The position numbers and the translations under genes are program-made. A stretch of DNA of 64,000 bases from an uncultured Paracoccaceae bacterium (GTDB lineage Bacteria; Pseudomonadota; Alphaproteobacteria; Rhodobacterales; Rhodobacteraceae), in NCBI GenBank assembly GCA_947500825.1, contig CANMTR010000002.1, forward strand, positions 124,001 through 188,000, written 5' to 3'. Shown in pieces: positions 37,896 through 46,345 of this stretch. Below the pieces are notes generated by a model. The model was given only the letters and a program-made list of their open reading frames with translations. It was not told the DNA's origin and made no database searches. Every line of letters starts with the position of its first letter. Position 1 is the first letter of the stretch.

Positions 37896-38945
37896 TCAGG
37901 CCGAGTCCCGCACCCTCAACGCACCGTCGAAGAGCTGCACCAGATGCGCCGAGGCGCCGCGGTCGCCGCGGATCTTGGCGACCAGGCGGGAGACGGCGGC
38001 CTTTCCGATCGAGTCGACGTCCTGCGCGACGGTGGTGAGGGACGGCACCGTGTAGGGCCCCAGCGGATAGTCATCGTGCGCGGCGATCCTGAGGCCGCCC
38101 CGGCGGCGCGCGCCGGGCTCCAGCCCGTGGCGGGCGGCGGCGCACAGGGCACCGATGGCGACCCGGTCGTTCACGCACAGGATCGACCGGTCCACGAGGG
38201 TGCCGCGGGCGAATTCGCGATCCATGACCGCGTGACCATGGGCCTCGAAGTGCCAGTCCTTCTCCACCGCCTCGGTCCCGACGATCTCGGGGACATGGCC
38301 GAGCGCCTCCATCCGCGCCGTGTAGGCGGCCTCGCGCTCCAGCGCGTTGAAGTTGACCCGCGGCATGGCCAGGAACACCGGCGGACGCCCGAGTCGGCAC
38401 AGGTAATCGATGATCAGTCCGGTGCTCTGGGGGTGGTCGGAGCCCACGAAATCCACGTGTTCCAGCGTGCGGGGGCGCGAATCGACCAGCACGAGGGGCA
38501 ACCGGGCGTTGAGCCGCTCATGGGCGTCGAGGTCGCTCGAGTTGCCCAAGGGTGCGACCACGGCCCCGTCCACGTTCATCGACAGGAACGTCTCGGCCGC
38601 CCGCGCCTCGACCTCGGGGCTGGAATGGGAACACTGGGTGATCACCGTGTAGCCCGCCTCCATCGCCGCGACCTCGATCGCCTCCAGCAGCTTGGTGAAA
38701 TGCAGGTCGTTCAGGTAGGGGATGATGACGCCGATCATCCCCGTGGAACGGCGGTTCATCCGCGTGGCGAAGAAGTTGGGGGTGTAGTCCACCCGCTCCA
38801 GGCCGCGCCGGATCCGCTCGGCCGAGGCGCGGCTGACGCGCCCCGGGTCCTGGAAGTACCGCGAGAGGGTAGGACGCGACACGCCGATGGCGGCGGAGAG
38901 CTCCTCCATCGTCCCGATCACCGGCTTGCCGTCCGTCCCGGCCAT
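37896..38945 (-). CDS. LacI family transcriptional regulator of the polyol operon
   Basis: The 349-aa repressor has an N-terminal helix-turn-helix (TMEELSAAIGVSRPTLSRYF at about 12-31) and hinge helix (RIRRGLERVDYTPNFFATRM). The effector domain begins TGMIGVIIPYLNDLHFTKLL and ends with TTVAQDVDSIGKAAVSRLV. It lies just upstream of smoE on the same strand and has its own promoter with a second operator copy (38971-38984). It most likely represses smoE-mtlK and itself until a polyol or derivative binds. In R. sphaeroides the reported regulator of this operon is not of this position and type as far as I recall. Confidence 0.9.
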   Translation of the reverse strand: MAGTDGKPVIGTMEELSAAIGVSRPTLSRYFQDPGRVSRASAERIRRGLERVDYTPNFFATRMNRRSTGMIGVIIPYLNDLHFTKLLEAIEVAAMEAGYTVITQCSHSSPEVEARAAETFLSMNVDGAVVAPLGNSSDLDAHERLNARLPLVLVDSRPRTLEHVDFVGSDHPQSTGLIIDYLCRLGRPPVFLAMPRVNFNALEREAAYTARMEALGHVPEIVGTEAVEKDWHFEAHGHAVMDREFARGTLVDRSILCVNDRVAIGALCAAARHGLEPGARRRGGLRIAAHDDYPLGPYTVPSLTTVAQDVDSIGKAAVSRLVAKIRGDRGASAHLVQLFDGALRVRDSA

Positions 38946-38969
38946 CTCGCCCCTCCTCGTGCATCGCCC

Positions 38970-38998
38970 TTTTACGCGCGGAAATATCCTCCGCGCAA
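38970..38998 (-). promoter_or_regulatory. lacI-family gene promoter with matching operator
   Basis: On the minus strand TTGCGC (38998-38993), 17 nt, GTAAAA (38975-38970). Within it, 38971-38984 reads TTTACGCGCGGAAA on the plus strand, a palindrome with 6 of 7 pairs. It is identical to the smoE operator at 10 of 14 positions, which suggests autoregulation. Confidence 0.58.
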
Positions 38999-39016
38999 GC
39001 GAGGGCGCATCGGTCT

Positions 39017-39045
39017 TTGACCACGCGCCCGGCCCGGACTAGGAA
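39017..39045 (+). promoter_or_regulatory. Promoter of the kds operon
   Basis: TTGACC (39017-39022), 17 nt, TAGGAA (39040-39045), giving a leader of about 18 nt with a GGAGG ribosome binding site before the ATG at 39070. Confidence 0.58.
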
Positions 39046-39069
39046 GACGCTGGACCGACCGGAGGCGCA

Positions 39070-40029
39070 ATGACCGACGATAAGATCTGCGATGCCGCAC
39101 GCGAAGTGCTGAAGACGGAGGCGGCGGCTCTCCAGGCGCTCGCCGATGGCCTTCCCGACGGATTTGCCGACGCGGTCCGGACGATGCACGCCACGTCCGG
39201 GCGGATCGTCGTGTCCGGTGTCGGCAAGTCGGGCCATGTGGGCCGCAAGATCTCGGCCACGTTTGCCTCCACGGGCACGCCGTCGCTGTTCGTCCACCCG
39301 ACCGAGGCCAGCCACGGCGACCTGGGCATGATCGGTCAGGAAGATCTGTGCCTGATGTTGTCGAACTCGGGCGAGACGCGCGAGCTTGGCGACCTCATCG
39401 AGTATTGCCGGCGGTTCAGGATACCGATCGTCGCGATGACCGGGCGCGGCGGCTCCACGCTGGCACGGGCGGCCACCCATGCCCTCGTCCTGCCCGACGC
39501 GGCCGAGGCCTGTCCCATGGGCCTCGCCCCCACGACCTCCACCACCCTGTCGCTGGCCCTGGGCGACGCGCTCGCCGTGGCGCTGATGAACGCCCGAGGC
39601 TTCACGCGCGACACGTTCTCGGTCTTCCATCCGGGCGGCAAGCTCGGCGCGCAGCTCGCGCGCGTGGGCAGCCTGATGCACGGTGGCGACGAGGTGCCGC
39701 GCGTGGACCGCGACGTCCCGATGGGAGAGACCCTGATCGAGATGACGTCCAAGGGGTTCGGCGTCGCCGCCGTGGTGGATGCCGAAGGCCGGCTCGCGGG
39801 CGTGGTCACCGACGGCGACCTGCGGCGCAACATGTCGGATCTGATGCAGCGGACCGCCGGAGACGTGGCCAACCCCTCGCCGGTGATCGCGGGCCCGGAG
39901 ATGCTGGCCGCCGAGGCGATGGCACTCTTGCAGGAGCGGAGCATCCTGGCGCTGATCGTCGTGGACGAGGGGCACAGGCCGGTCGGCGTCCTGAACGTTC
40001 ACGACCTGCTGCGCGCGGGGGTTGCATGA
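39070..40029 (+). CDS. kdsD: D-arabinose-5-phosphate isomerase (KdsD/KpsF)
   Basis: Converts ribulose-5-phosphate to arabinose-5-phosphate, the first step of Kdo synthesis for lipopolysaccharide or capsule. The 319-aa protein has an SIS domain (about 40-175) with SGVGKSGHVGRKISATFAST, EASHGDLGMI and SNSGETREL. A pair of CBS domains (about 205-319) contains GVAAVVDAEGRLAGVVTDGDLRR. It is full length. It overlaps kdsB by 4 bp and starts the kdsD-kdsB-kdsA operon. Confidence 0.94.
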   Translation: MTDDKICDAAREVLKTEAAALQALADGLPDGFADAVRTMHATSGRIVVSGVGKSGHVGRKISATFASTGTPSLFVHPTEASHGDLGMIGQEDLCLMLSNSGETRELGDLIEYCRRFRIPIVAMTGRGGSTLARAATHALVLPDAAEACPMGLAPTTSTTLSLALGDALAVALMNARGFTRDTFSVFHPGGKLGAQLARVGSLMHGGDEVPRVDRDVPMGETLIEMTSKGFGVAAVVDAEGRLAGVVTDGDLRRNMSDLMQRTAGDVANPSPVIAGPEMLAAEAMALLQERSILALIVVDEGHRPVGVLNVHDLLRAGVA

Positions 40030-40823
40030 TGCGCACCGCGATCCTGATCCCGGCCCGCTACGCCTCCTCGCGCTATCCCGGCAAGCCGCTGGCCGAGCTG
40101 ACCCTGCCGGACGGCACCCGAAAGTCGCTGATCCGCCTCACCTGGGAGGCCGCCGCCCGTGTCGCCGGCGCGCCCGAGATCCACGTTTGCACCGACGACG
40201 CGCGCATCCGCGAGCACGCGGAAGGTTTCGGGGCCAGCGTGATCATGACGCCCGAGGCCTGCCGCAACGGCACCGAACGCTGCGCGGCGGCCGTCGCCGT
40301 CGCCGGGATCGAGGCCGACACGATCGTGAACCTGCAGGGCGACGCACCGCTGACCCCGCCCTGGTTCGTCGACGCCCTGGTGGCCGCGATGGCCGCGGGC
40401 GAGGCGCCGGTGGCCACGCCGGTCCTGCGCTGCGACGCCACGACCTACGGCCACTTCGTCGAGGACCGCAAGGCGGGCCGGGTGGGCGGCACCACCGCCG
40501 TCTTCGACGCGGGCGGCCGCGCCCTCTACTTCTCCAAGGAGGTGATCCCGTGGCTCGACCCCGCCAAGGTCGACCCGGAAGCGATCCCCGTCTTCCACCA
40601 TGTGGGCGTCTATGCCTACTCCCGCGCGGCGCTCGCGGCCTACGGCGAACTGCCCGAGGGCGCGCTCGAGCGGCTCGAGGGGCTCGAACAGCTCCGCTTC
40701 GTCGAGAACGGCTGGCCCGTCGCCTGCGTGGAGGTGGAAGCCCGCGGCCGCGTGTTCTGGGAGCTGAACAACCCCGGCGACGTCGCCCGAATCGAAACCG
40801 TGCTGAGGGAGAGCGCCCCATGA
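40026..40823 (+). CDS. kdsB: 3-deoxy-manno-octulosonate cytidylyltransferase (CMP-Kdo synthetase)
   Basis: Activates Kdo with CTP to CMP-Kdo. The 265-aa protein starts MMRTAILIPARYASSRYPGK, the nucleotide-binding loop of the family. It has HVCTDDARIREHAEGFG, NGTERCAAAV and VNLQGDAPLTPPWFVDAL (usual form GDEP). It continues with ALYFSKEVIPW and HVGVYAYSRAAL. The start overlaps the kdsD stop (ATGA), and ATG at 40029 is equally possible. The stop overlaps the kdsA start by 4 bp. Confidence 0.92.
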   Translation: MMRTAILIPARYASSRYPGKPLAELTLPDGTRKSLIRLTWEAAARVAGAPEIHVCTDDARIREHAEGFGASVIMTPEACRNGTERCAAAVAVAGIEADTIVNLQGDAPLTPPWFVDALVAAMAAGEAPVATPVLRCDATTYGHFVEDRKAGRVGGTTAVFDAGGRALYFSKEVIPWLDPAKVDPEAIPVFHHVGVYAYSRAALAAYGELPEGALERLEGLEQLRFVENGWPVACVEVEARGRVFWELNNPGDVARIETVLRESAP

Positions 40824-41650
40824 CCGTCACCATCCGCGACATCGAGGTGGGCGGCCCCCACCCCTTCGCGCTCATCACAGGGCCCTGCCAGCTCGAGAGC
40901 CTGGAACACGCTCGCATGATGGCCGGGCGCATCGCCGAGGCCTGCGCCCCCACCGGCACGCGGTTCGTCTTCAAGGCGAGCTACGACAAGGCCAACCGCT
41001 CGTCGCTGGGCTCCGAGCGCGGCCTTGGCATGGAGGCGGGCCTGACCATCCTGTCGAAGATCCGCGAGGAGTTCGGATGCCCGGTCCTGACGGACGTGCA
41101 CCTGCCCGACCACTGCGCCCCGGCGGCCGAGGCCTGCGATATCCTGCAGATCCCCGCCTTCCTGTGCCGCCAGACCGACCTGCTGCTCGCCGCGGGCGAG
41201 ACCGGCGCGGCGATCAACGTCAAGAAGGGCCAGTTCCTCGCGCCGTGGGACATGGCGAACGTCGCCGCCAAGATCGCCGCGACCGGCAACGAGCGCATCA
41301 TGCTGTGCGAGCGCGGCACCTCCTTCGGGTACAACGCGCTGGTGTCGGATTTCCGCGGCCTGCCGATCATGGCGCGCACGGGCTACCCGGTCGTGTTCGA
41401 CGCCACCCATTCGGTCCAGCAGCCCGGCGGCCAGGGTGCGACGAGCGGCGGACAGCGCGAATTCGCCCCCGTCCTGGCGCGCGCGGCCTGCGCGGTGGGC
41501 GTTTCCGCCTTGTTCATCGAGACCCATGAGGACCCTGACCGCGCCCCCTCGGACGGGCCCAACATGATCCCCGTGGACCGGATGGAGAACCTGGTCGGAA
41601 CGCTCCGCGCCATCGACCAACTGGCGAAGGCCCAGCCTCAGGAGCCGTAG
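40820..41650 (+). CDS. kdsA: 3-deoxy-8-phosphooctulonate synthase (Kdo-8-P synthase)
   Basis: Condenses phosphoenolpyruvate with arabinose-5-phosphate to Kdo-8-phosphate. The 276-aa TIM-barrel protein has ITGPCQLESLEHARMMA, the substrate-binding FKASYDKANRSS, TDVHLPDHCAPAAEACDILQ-like, NVKKGQFLAPWDM, CERGTSFGYNALVSDFR and DATHSVQQPGG. It retains Cys in the CQLES motif, as in metal-dependent forms. It completes the Kdo-8-P branch with kdsD and kdsB. Its end overlaps a convergent lipoprotein gene by 13 bp. Confidence 0.94.
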   Translation: MTVTIRDIEVGGPHPFALITGPCQLESLEHARMMAGRIAEACAPTGTRFVFKASYDKANRSSLGSERGLGMEAGLTILSKIREEFGCPVLTDVHLPDHCAPAAEACDILQIPAFLCRQTDLLLAAGETGAAINVKKGQFLAPWDMANVAAKIAATGNERIMLCERGTSFGYNALVSDFRGLPIMARTGYPVVFDATHSVQQPGGQGATSGGQREFAPVLARAACAVGVSALFIETHEDPDRAPSDGPNMIPVDRMENLVGTLRAIDQLAKAQPQEP

Positions 41651-42135
41651 ACGGTCACCGTCGGCAGGTCCGTGAGCGGGATCTGAAGGAGGCGCATGGC
41701 CGACAGCGAGAGCTGCGCGCCGCCCTCCCCGTCGAGCGGGATCAGTTCCACCGTGGCACTGTTGCCCGTACCCGCCACCTCGACCCGCCCCGAGCGGCGC
41801 TCGGACACGAGGGCCGTGCGCATCCAGATCCCCGGATCGGTCGGGTCCCCCAGCGACGCCGTCTGCTCGCCGAGCGCCCGACCCGCCGACGCCGGCGGCG
41901 CCGTGGCCGCGGCACGCTGCTCGTCGGTCACGGTATCGAGCGCGTCGACGGTGTTGGCGCCGGCCTGGGGTCGCGGGGACCTGACCACCTCGGCGATCTC
42001 GGCGGGCGCGTCGGGCGCGTCGGGAGAGACCTCGGCCGCGCCGGGTGCGGTGGGGCCGGACCCGCCCTGCATCTGCGCGCAGGCGGCGAGGATCGGCAAG
42101 GCGGGCAGCAGGAGAAGGAAAGGAGAACGTGTCAT
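41638..42135 (-). CDS. Lipoprotein of unknown function
   Basis: The 165-aa precursor begins MTRSPFLLLLPALPILAACA, with lipobox LAAC (Cys at 19). A Pro/Ala-rich linker (about 25-85) follows, then a compact C-terminal domain with MRTALVSERRSGRVEVAGTG and LSLSAMRLLQIPLTDLPTVT. Proteins of this layout are widespread in Rhodobacteraceae without known role. It is convergent with kdsA (13-bp overlap) and divergent from moaA. Confidence 0.75.
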   Translation of the reverse strand: MTRSPFLLLLPALPILAACAQMQGGSGPTAPGAAEVSPDAPDAPAEIAEVVRSPRPQAGANTVDALDTVTDEQRAAATAPPASAGRALGEQTASLGDPTDPGIWMRTALVSERRSGRVEVAGTGNSATVELIPLDGEGGAQLSLSAMRLLQIPLTDLPTVTVYGS

Positions 42136-42184
42136 AGCGCGATCCTAGCGCCGACGGCGGGGTGTCACAACGAATTATGGCCCC

Positions 42185-42213
42185 TTGCCGGGCGGGGGGA
42201 CGGCCCATACTTT
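42185..42213 (+). promoter_or_regulatory. Candidate leaderless promoter of moaA
   Basis: TTGCCG (42185-42190), 17 nt, TACTTT (42208-42213). The ATG at 42221 is 7 nt after the -10, so transcription should start at the start codon. No ribosome binding site is visible. Confidence 0.55.
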
Positions 42214-42220
42214 CCACGAC

Positions 42221-43225
42221 ATGAATGCACCGCTCATCGACCCGTTCCAGCGCGCGATCTCGTATCTGCGCGTGTCCGTCACCGACCGCTGCGACTTTCG
42301 CTGTGTCTATTGCATGGCGGAGAACATGCAGTTCTTGCCCAAGAAGGAGCTCCTGACGCTCGAGGAGCTGGACCGGATGTGCTCCACCTTCGTGGGCCTG
42401 GGGGTGCGCAAGCTGCGCATCACCGGCGGCGAGCCCCTGGTGCGGCGTGACATCATGACATTCTTCCGCTCCATGGGCCGGCACCTGGAGTCGGGCGATC
42501 TGGACGAGGTGACCCTGACCACCAACGGGTCCCAGCTCCACCGGTTCGCCGACGACCTCTATGCCGCGGGCGTGCGGCGGGTGAACATCTCCCTCGACAC
42601 GCTGGACGAGGAGAAGTTCGCCCGCGTGACCCGCTGGGGCCGCCTTCCCCAGGTCATCAAGGGGATCGACGCCGCCCAGCGTGCCGGCCTCAGGGTCAAG
42701 ATCAACACCGTGGCGCTCAAGGGCTTCAACGAGGACGAGCTGTTCGAGCTGGTGGAGTGGTGCGCGGCCCGCGACATGGACCTCACCTTCATCGAGGTCA
42801 TGCCCATGGGCGATCTCGGCAACGAGGACCGGGTGGGCCAGTACTGGTCCCTGAAGGACCTGCGCGCGCAACTCGCCACCCGCTACACCCTGACCGACTC
42901 GGCCAAGCGCACAGGCGGCCCCGCGCGCTATGCCAAGGTCGTCGAGACGGGGCAGGACATCGGCTTCATCACACCGCTCACCCACAATTTCTGCGAGAGC
43001 TGCAACCGCGTGCGGCTGACCTGCACGGGCGAACTCTACATGTGCCTCGGCCAGGAGGACATGGCCGACCTGCGCGCGCCGCTGCGCGCCAGCGCCGACG
43101 ACCGGGTGCTGGAGGAGGCGATCCGCGCCGCGATCTCGCTCAAGCCCAAGGGCCACGATTTCGACTATTCGCGGCAGGAGGCCGGGGGCCAGATGACACG
43201 TCACATGAGCCATACCGGCGGCTGA
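42221..43225 (+). CDS. moaA: GTP 3',8-cyclase, molybdenum cofactor synthesis
   Basis: The radical-SAM enzyme of the first step of molybdopterin synthesis (334 aa). The N-terminal cluster is bound by CDFRCVYC (Cys24, 28, 31). SAM and GTP sites include [11 protein letters not shown] and [19 protein letters not shown]. The C-terminal cluster is bound by [11 protein letters not shown] and a further Cys in YMCLGQ. It ends with HMSHTGG, close to the usual GG tail. Upstream ATGs are ignored because the frame before [10 protein letters not shown] is not protein-like. It supplies Mo enzymes such as the CODH-like hydroxylase. Confidence 0.95.
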   Translation: MNAPLIDPFQRAISYLRVSVTDRCDFRCVYCMAENMQFLPKKELLTLEELDRMCSTFVGLGVRKLRITGGEPLVRRDIMTFFRSMGRHLESGDLDEVTLTTNGSQLHRFADDLYAAGVRRVNISLDTLDEEKFARVTRWGRLPQVIKGIDAAQRAGLRVKINTVALKGFNEDELFELVEWCAARDMDLTFIEVMPMGDLGNEDRVGQYWSLKDLRAQLATRYTLTDSAKRTGGPARYAKVVETGQDIGFITPLTHNFCESCNRVRLTCTGELYMCLGQEDMADLRAPLRASADDRVLEEAIRAAISLKPKGHDFDYSRQEAGGQMTRHMSHTGG

Positions 43226-43229
43226 GGCC

Positions 43230-44489
43230 GTGCGGAGGACGCCGCTGTCCTATCGCTTCTATTCCACGCTCGGGCGCCTGGCCGCGCCCGTGCTCCTGCC
43301 GCGCCTGAAGCGTCGGTTCGTGGCAAGGGGCGGCGAAGCGGCGCGCTGGCCGGAGCGGCTGGGGCACGACCCTGCCCCCCGTCCCGAGGGAGCCGTGATC
43401 TGGGTCCACGCGGTGAGCGTGGGAGAGATGACCTCCGCCCTGCCCCTGATCGACGCGCTGCGCGCGGAGAGGCCCGACGCGACGGTGCTGCTGACCACGA
43501 CCACGGCGAGTTCGGCGGATCTTGCCGCGCGCCGCCTTCCACCCCGGACGGTCCATCGCTTTGCGCCGCTCGACCATGGCGCGTCCGTCGCGCGATTCCT
43601 CGACCACTGGCGCCCCGAGCGCGCGATCTTCCTCGAAAGCGAGGTCTGGCCGATCCAGATCGGCGCGCTCGATTGCCGGGGCATTCCGCTGGCCCTGGTC
43701 TCGGCGCGGCTGACCGAGCGCTCCGCGCGCCGGTGGGCACGCCGTGCGCCGAGCCTCGCGGCCTGGTGTTTCGGACGCATCACGCTTCTCCTGGCGCAGG
43801 ACCCGGAAACGGCGCGGCGCGCCCGCGATCTCGGCGCCCCCCGGGTGGAGGTCGCGGGGTCGCTCAAGGCGGCGGCCGCCCGCCTGCCCGTCGACGATGC
43901 CGCGAGGCGGGCCCTGTCGAAGGCGATCGGCCCCCGGCCGGCCTGGGTCGCCGCTTCGACCCATGCAGGGGAGGAAGAGGCCGTCGTCGCCGCCCACCGC
44001 GAGGTTCTGGCGGCCCATCCCGATGCCCTGTGCATCCTCGCCCCTCGCCACGCAGAGAGGCTGGAGGCGATCCTGCCGCTGCTCGGCAGCCTGCGGATCG
44101 CACGGCGCGGCGCGGGGGAGATGCCGGGGGAGGAAACGCAGCTCTACCTCGCCGATACCTTGGGCGAGATGGGCCTGTGGTACGATCTGGCCCCCCTGGT
44201 GTTCCTGGGCGGCAGCCTGCGGCCGGGGATCGGCGGGCACAATCCGCTGGAGCCCGCCGCGTTCGGCTGCACCCTCCTGACCGGGCCGCATACCGACAAT
44301 GCGCGGGCGGAGTTCGAACGGCTGGTCGCCGACGGTCAGGCCCGCAGGGTGGAGGATGCCGCCGAGCTGGGGCGGGCCGTGGGCACCGCGCTCGCCGCGC
44401 CCGGCCCCCTGCGCCACGAGAACGCCGACGCCGACGCCGACGCCGGGCTTGCCGCGCGGATCGCGAAGGCATGCCTCTCGCTTGGCTGA
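43230..44489 (+). CDS. waaA: 3-deoxy-D-manno-octulosonic acid transferase
   Basis: Transfers Kdo from CMP-Kdo to lipid A. The 419-aa GT-B enzyme has the family start (GRLAAPVLLPRLKRR), an N-terminal domain with IWVHAVSVGEMTSALPLIDAL, LLTTTTASSADLAARRLP and FLESEVWPIQI. The C-terminal nucleotide-sugar domain has WVAASTHAGEEEAVVAAHRE, VFLGGSLRPGIGGHNPLEPA and LTGPHTDN. The GTG start at 43230 is only 4 bp after the moaA stop, so it is probably translated by coupling. It acts after the kds genes encoded 2 kb upstream. Confidence 0.92.
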   Translation: MRRTPLSYRFYSTLGRLAAPVLLPRLKRRFVARGGEAARWPERLGHDPAPRPEGAVIWVHAVSVGEMTSALPLIDALRAERPDATVLLTTTTASSADLAARRLPPRTVHRFAPLDHGASVARFLDHWRPERAIFLESEVWPIQIGALDCRGIPLALVSARLTERSARRWARRAPSLAAWCFGRITLLLAQDPETARRARDLGAPRVEVAGSLKAAAARLPVDDAARRALSKAIGPRPAWVAASTHAGEEEAVVAAHREVLAAHPDALCILAPRHAERLEAILPLLGSLRIARRGAGEMPGEETQLYLADTLGEMGLWYDLAPLVFLGGSLRPGIGGHNPLEPAAFGCTLLTGPHTDNARAEFERLVADGQARRVEDAAELGRAVGTALAAPGPLRHENADADADAGLAARIAKACLSLG

Positions 44490-44528
44490 CATCTTGTCCT
44501 CGGGGCCCGGAACGCGCAGAAATCGCCC

Positions 44529-45614
44529 ATGCCGGAACTGTTCGTCACCAACTACAATGCCCGCTACACCGGGGTCTCCGCCACCGCCGAGCGGATGGCG
44601 CAGGCGCATCTGGGCCGATACGACCTGGCGCTGGTCGGACAGCCCCTGGACGGGCTGCCGGAACCGATCCCCCCCGCCGCCGCGCGACGCCTGAGCCGCC
44701 GCCCCCCGGATGGGCGGGCGGCGGTCATCTGGCATGTGCGCCGCGATCCCGAGATGATCTCCGCCATCCATGCGCGCGACGTGCTCCGCCTGCCGATCCG
44801 CACCGTCTTCACCTCGGCCGCGCAGCATCGCCATTCCGCGTTCCCCCGCTGGCTGATCGGGCGGATGGACGCGGTGATCGCGACCTCCCAGGCGGCGGCC
44901 GCGTTCTTCCCCGGCGTGGCGGCCGTTCTGCCGCACGGGGTCGACACGGAAGCCTGCCGTCCCGCCGCGGACCGTCGCGCGGCCTGGGCTGCCCTGCCCC
45001 ATGGGGGCACAAGGGGGGTGGCCATCGTCGGGCGGGTGCGCCCGTCGAAGGGCACGGATGTGTTCGTCGACGCGATGATCGAGGTGATGCGCCGCGATGG
45101 GGATGTGGTCGCGCTGGTGATCGGAACGACGAAGCCCCCCGAGGCCGCGTTCCGCCGCGACTTGGAGGCGCGCATCGCCAGTGCCGGATTGACGGAGCGG
45201 TTCCGCTTCCTCGACTTCGTGCCAAACGAGCGGCTGCGCCGCGACATCCTGCCGGCCCTGTCGCTGGTGGTGAACGTGGCCCGTTACGAGCCCTTCGGCG
45301 TGGTCCCGGCCGAGGGAATGGCGGCAGGCACGCCCTTCGTCTGCTCGGAGACGGGCCATTACCGGGCCTTTTCGGACGGGGGCCGGACCGGGGTGATCGT
45401 GCCGCCGGGCGATGTGGGGGCGACGGCCGGGGCGGTGGGCGATTTGCTGGCCGACCCCGATCGGATCGAAAGGATGGGCCGCGCCGCCCGGGAGAAAGCC
45501 CGCCGCGACCATTCCATCGCGGCCGAGGCCGACGGGGCGGCCGAAATCTACGAACGGCTCTGGGCGGGAGAGGACCTCGCGGTGCATCGCGGCCAGCGAC
45601 GTCGCGGGCGGTGA
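44529..45614 (+). CDS. Glycosyltransferase, GT4 family
   Basis: The 361-aa protein has a GT-B fold. It shows IWHVRRDPEMISAIHARDVL and ATSQAAAAFFPGVAAVLPHGVDT in the N-terminal half. The donor domain has VAIVGRVRPSKGTDVFVDAM and the family EX7E motif in EPFGVVPAEGMAAGTPFV. Placed after waaA, it probably adds a core sugar of lipopolysaccharide (mannosyl- or glucosyl-type), but donor and acceptor are not determined. ATG at 44529 is 39 bp after waaA. Confidence 0.88.
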   Translation: MPELFVTNYNARYTGVSATAERMAQAHLGRYDLALVGQPLDGLPEPIPPAAARRLSRRPPDGRAAVIWHVRRDPEMISAIHARDVLRLPIRTVFTSAAQHRHSAFPRWLIGRMDAVIATSQAAAAFFPGVAAVLPHGVDTEACRPAADRRAAWAALPHGGTRGVAIVGRVRPSKGTDVFVDAMIEVMRRDGDVVALVIGTTKPPEAAFRRDLEARIASAGLTERFRFLDFVPNERLRRDILPALSLVVNVARYEPFGVVPAEGMAAGTPFVCSETGHYRAFSDGGRTGVIVPPGDVGATAGAVGDLLADPDRIERMGRAAREKARRDHSIAAEADGAAEIYERLWAGEDLAVHRGQRRRGR

Positions 45615-45622
45615 GGCGCGCG

Positions 45623-45642
45623 GGTATTTGTGAAAGGGTGAG
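45623..45642 (+). repeat. Dispersed intergenic repeat, copy 2
   Basis: GGTATTTGTGAAAGGGTGAG begins 8 bp after the glycosyltransferase stop and runs into a CG-rich tract. It matches copy 1 (27892-27911, minus) at 18 of 20 positions. Confidence 0.6.
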
Positions 45643-45669
45643 AAGGCCGCGGCGCGCGGCGCGGATCGG

Positions 45670-45697
45670 GCCGGCCCCCCGACAGGCAGGGGCCGGC
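45670..45697. terminator. Hairpin between convergent glycosyltransferase and phasin genes
   Basis: GCCGGCCCC (45670-45678) pairs perfectly with 45689-45697 around a 10-nt loop, 8 bp after the phasin stop and 56 bp after the glycosyltransferase stop. It could serve both directions. There is no T-run. Confidence 0.5.
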
Positions 45698-45704
45698 GCC
45701 GGGA

Positions 45705-46196
45705 TCAGGATGTCTTGCCGGAGGCCTTCTTGGCGGTCTTCTCGACCTTGTCGACCGACTCCTCGATCTGGGACTGCATCGAGCGATAGGCCTCCTCGTT
45801 GGCGTCGCGGGCGTTGTCGGCCATCTTACGCATGAGCCCGAGCGCCTCCTCGACGGCCTCGTTGACGGCCTGGGTGCGCGCCTTCATCGCGTCGGGGCCC
45901 GCGTTCTCCTCGGCCCACTCGTATTGCTGGCGCGCGGCCCGCGTCATCTTCTCGAAGATCTCCATCTGCTTGTCGAGGAGATCCTTGTAGGCCTCGGCGG
46001 CGGACCTGTTCGCTTCGGACATGGCATCGAAGTTGCGTTGGTTGGCGCGGATCACCTGCTCCATATCGAACATCTGCGCCTGAGGTTGCTGGAACATCTG
46101 CATCATCGTCTGCGGGTTCCACATCCGCGCGATCCGCTCGGGATCGAAGGCCTGCATGTACTCGCTCATGTCGAACGGGTTCTTGGCCTGTGCCAT
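45705..46196 (-). CDS. Phasin family protein
   Basis: Phasins coat polyhydroxyalkanoate granules. The 163-aa protein is almost wholly helical, with no signal. It has a Met/Gln-rich N-terminal region (MWNPQTMMQMFQQPQAQMF), a phasin domain (about 50-145, VIRANQRNFDAMSEANRSAA) and a Lys/Ser/Ala tail ending KKASGKTS. AGGAGGAGG precedes ATG at 46196, which with the good promoter suggests strong expression. No PHA synthase gene is in the window. Confidence 0.86.
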   Translation of the reverse strand: MAQAKNPFDMSEYMQAFDPERIARMWNPQTMMQMFQQPQAQMFDMEQVIRANQRNFDAMSEANRSAAEAYKDLLDKQMEIFEKMTRAARQQYEWAEENAGPDAMKARTQAVNEAVEEALGLMRKMADNARDANEEAYRSMQSQIEESVDKVEKTAKKASGKTS

Positions 46197-46247
46197 GTCG
46201 TTTCCTCCTCCTAGGTCGATGGGACGCAGCGTCCTCATACCCGGAGG

Positions 46248-46275
46248 AAGCTAGGGGGCGCGCTCCCCCGTTCAA
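46248..46275 (-). promoter_or_regulatory. Promoter of the phasin gene
   Basis: On the minus strand TTGAAC (46275-46270), 16 nt, TAGCTT (46253-46248). It lies just after the katG terminator and gives a leader of about 45 nt. Confidence 0.55.
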
Positions 46276-46296
46276 GAAAGGGTGTCCGAACGCGAA

Positions 46297-46320
46297 GGAG
46301 CCCGCACCGAGGCGGGCTCC
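46297..46320 (-). terminator. Terminator of katG
   Basis: GGAGCCCGC (46297-46305) pairs perfectly with 46312-46320, 6-nt loop, 25 bp after the katG stop. On the minus strand TT follows the stem. Confidence 0.7.
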
Positions 46321-46345
46321 TCCATCTTGTCGCGGAAGGGGCCGA

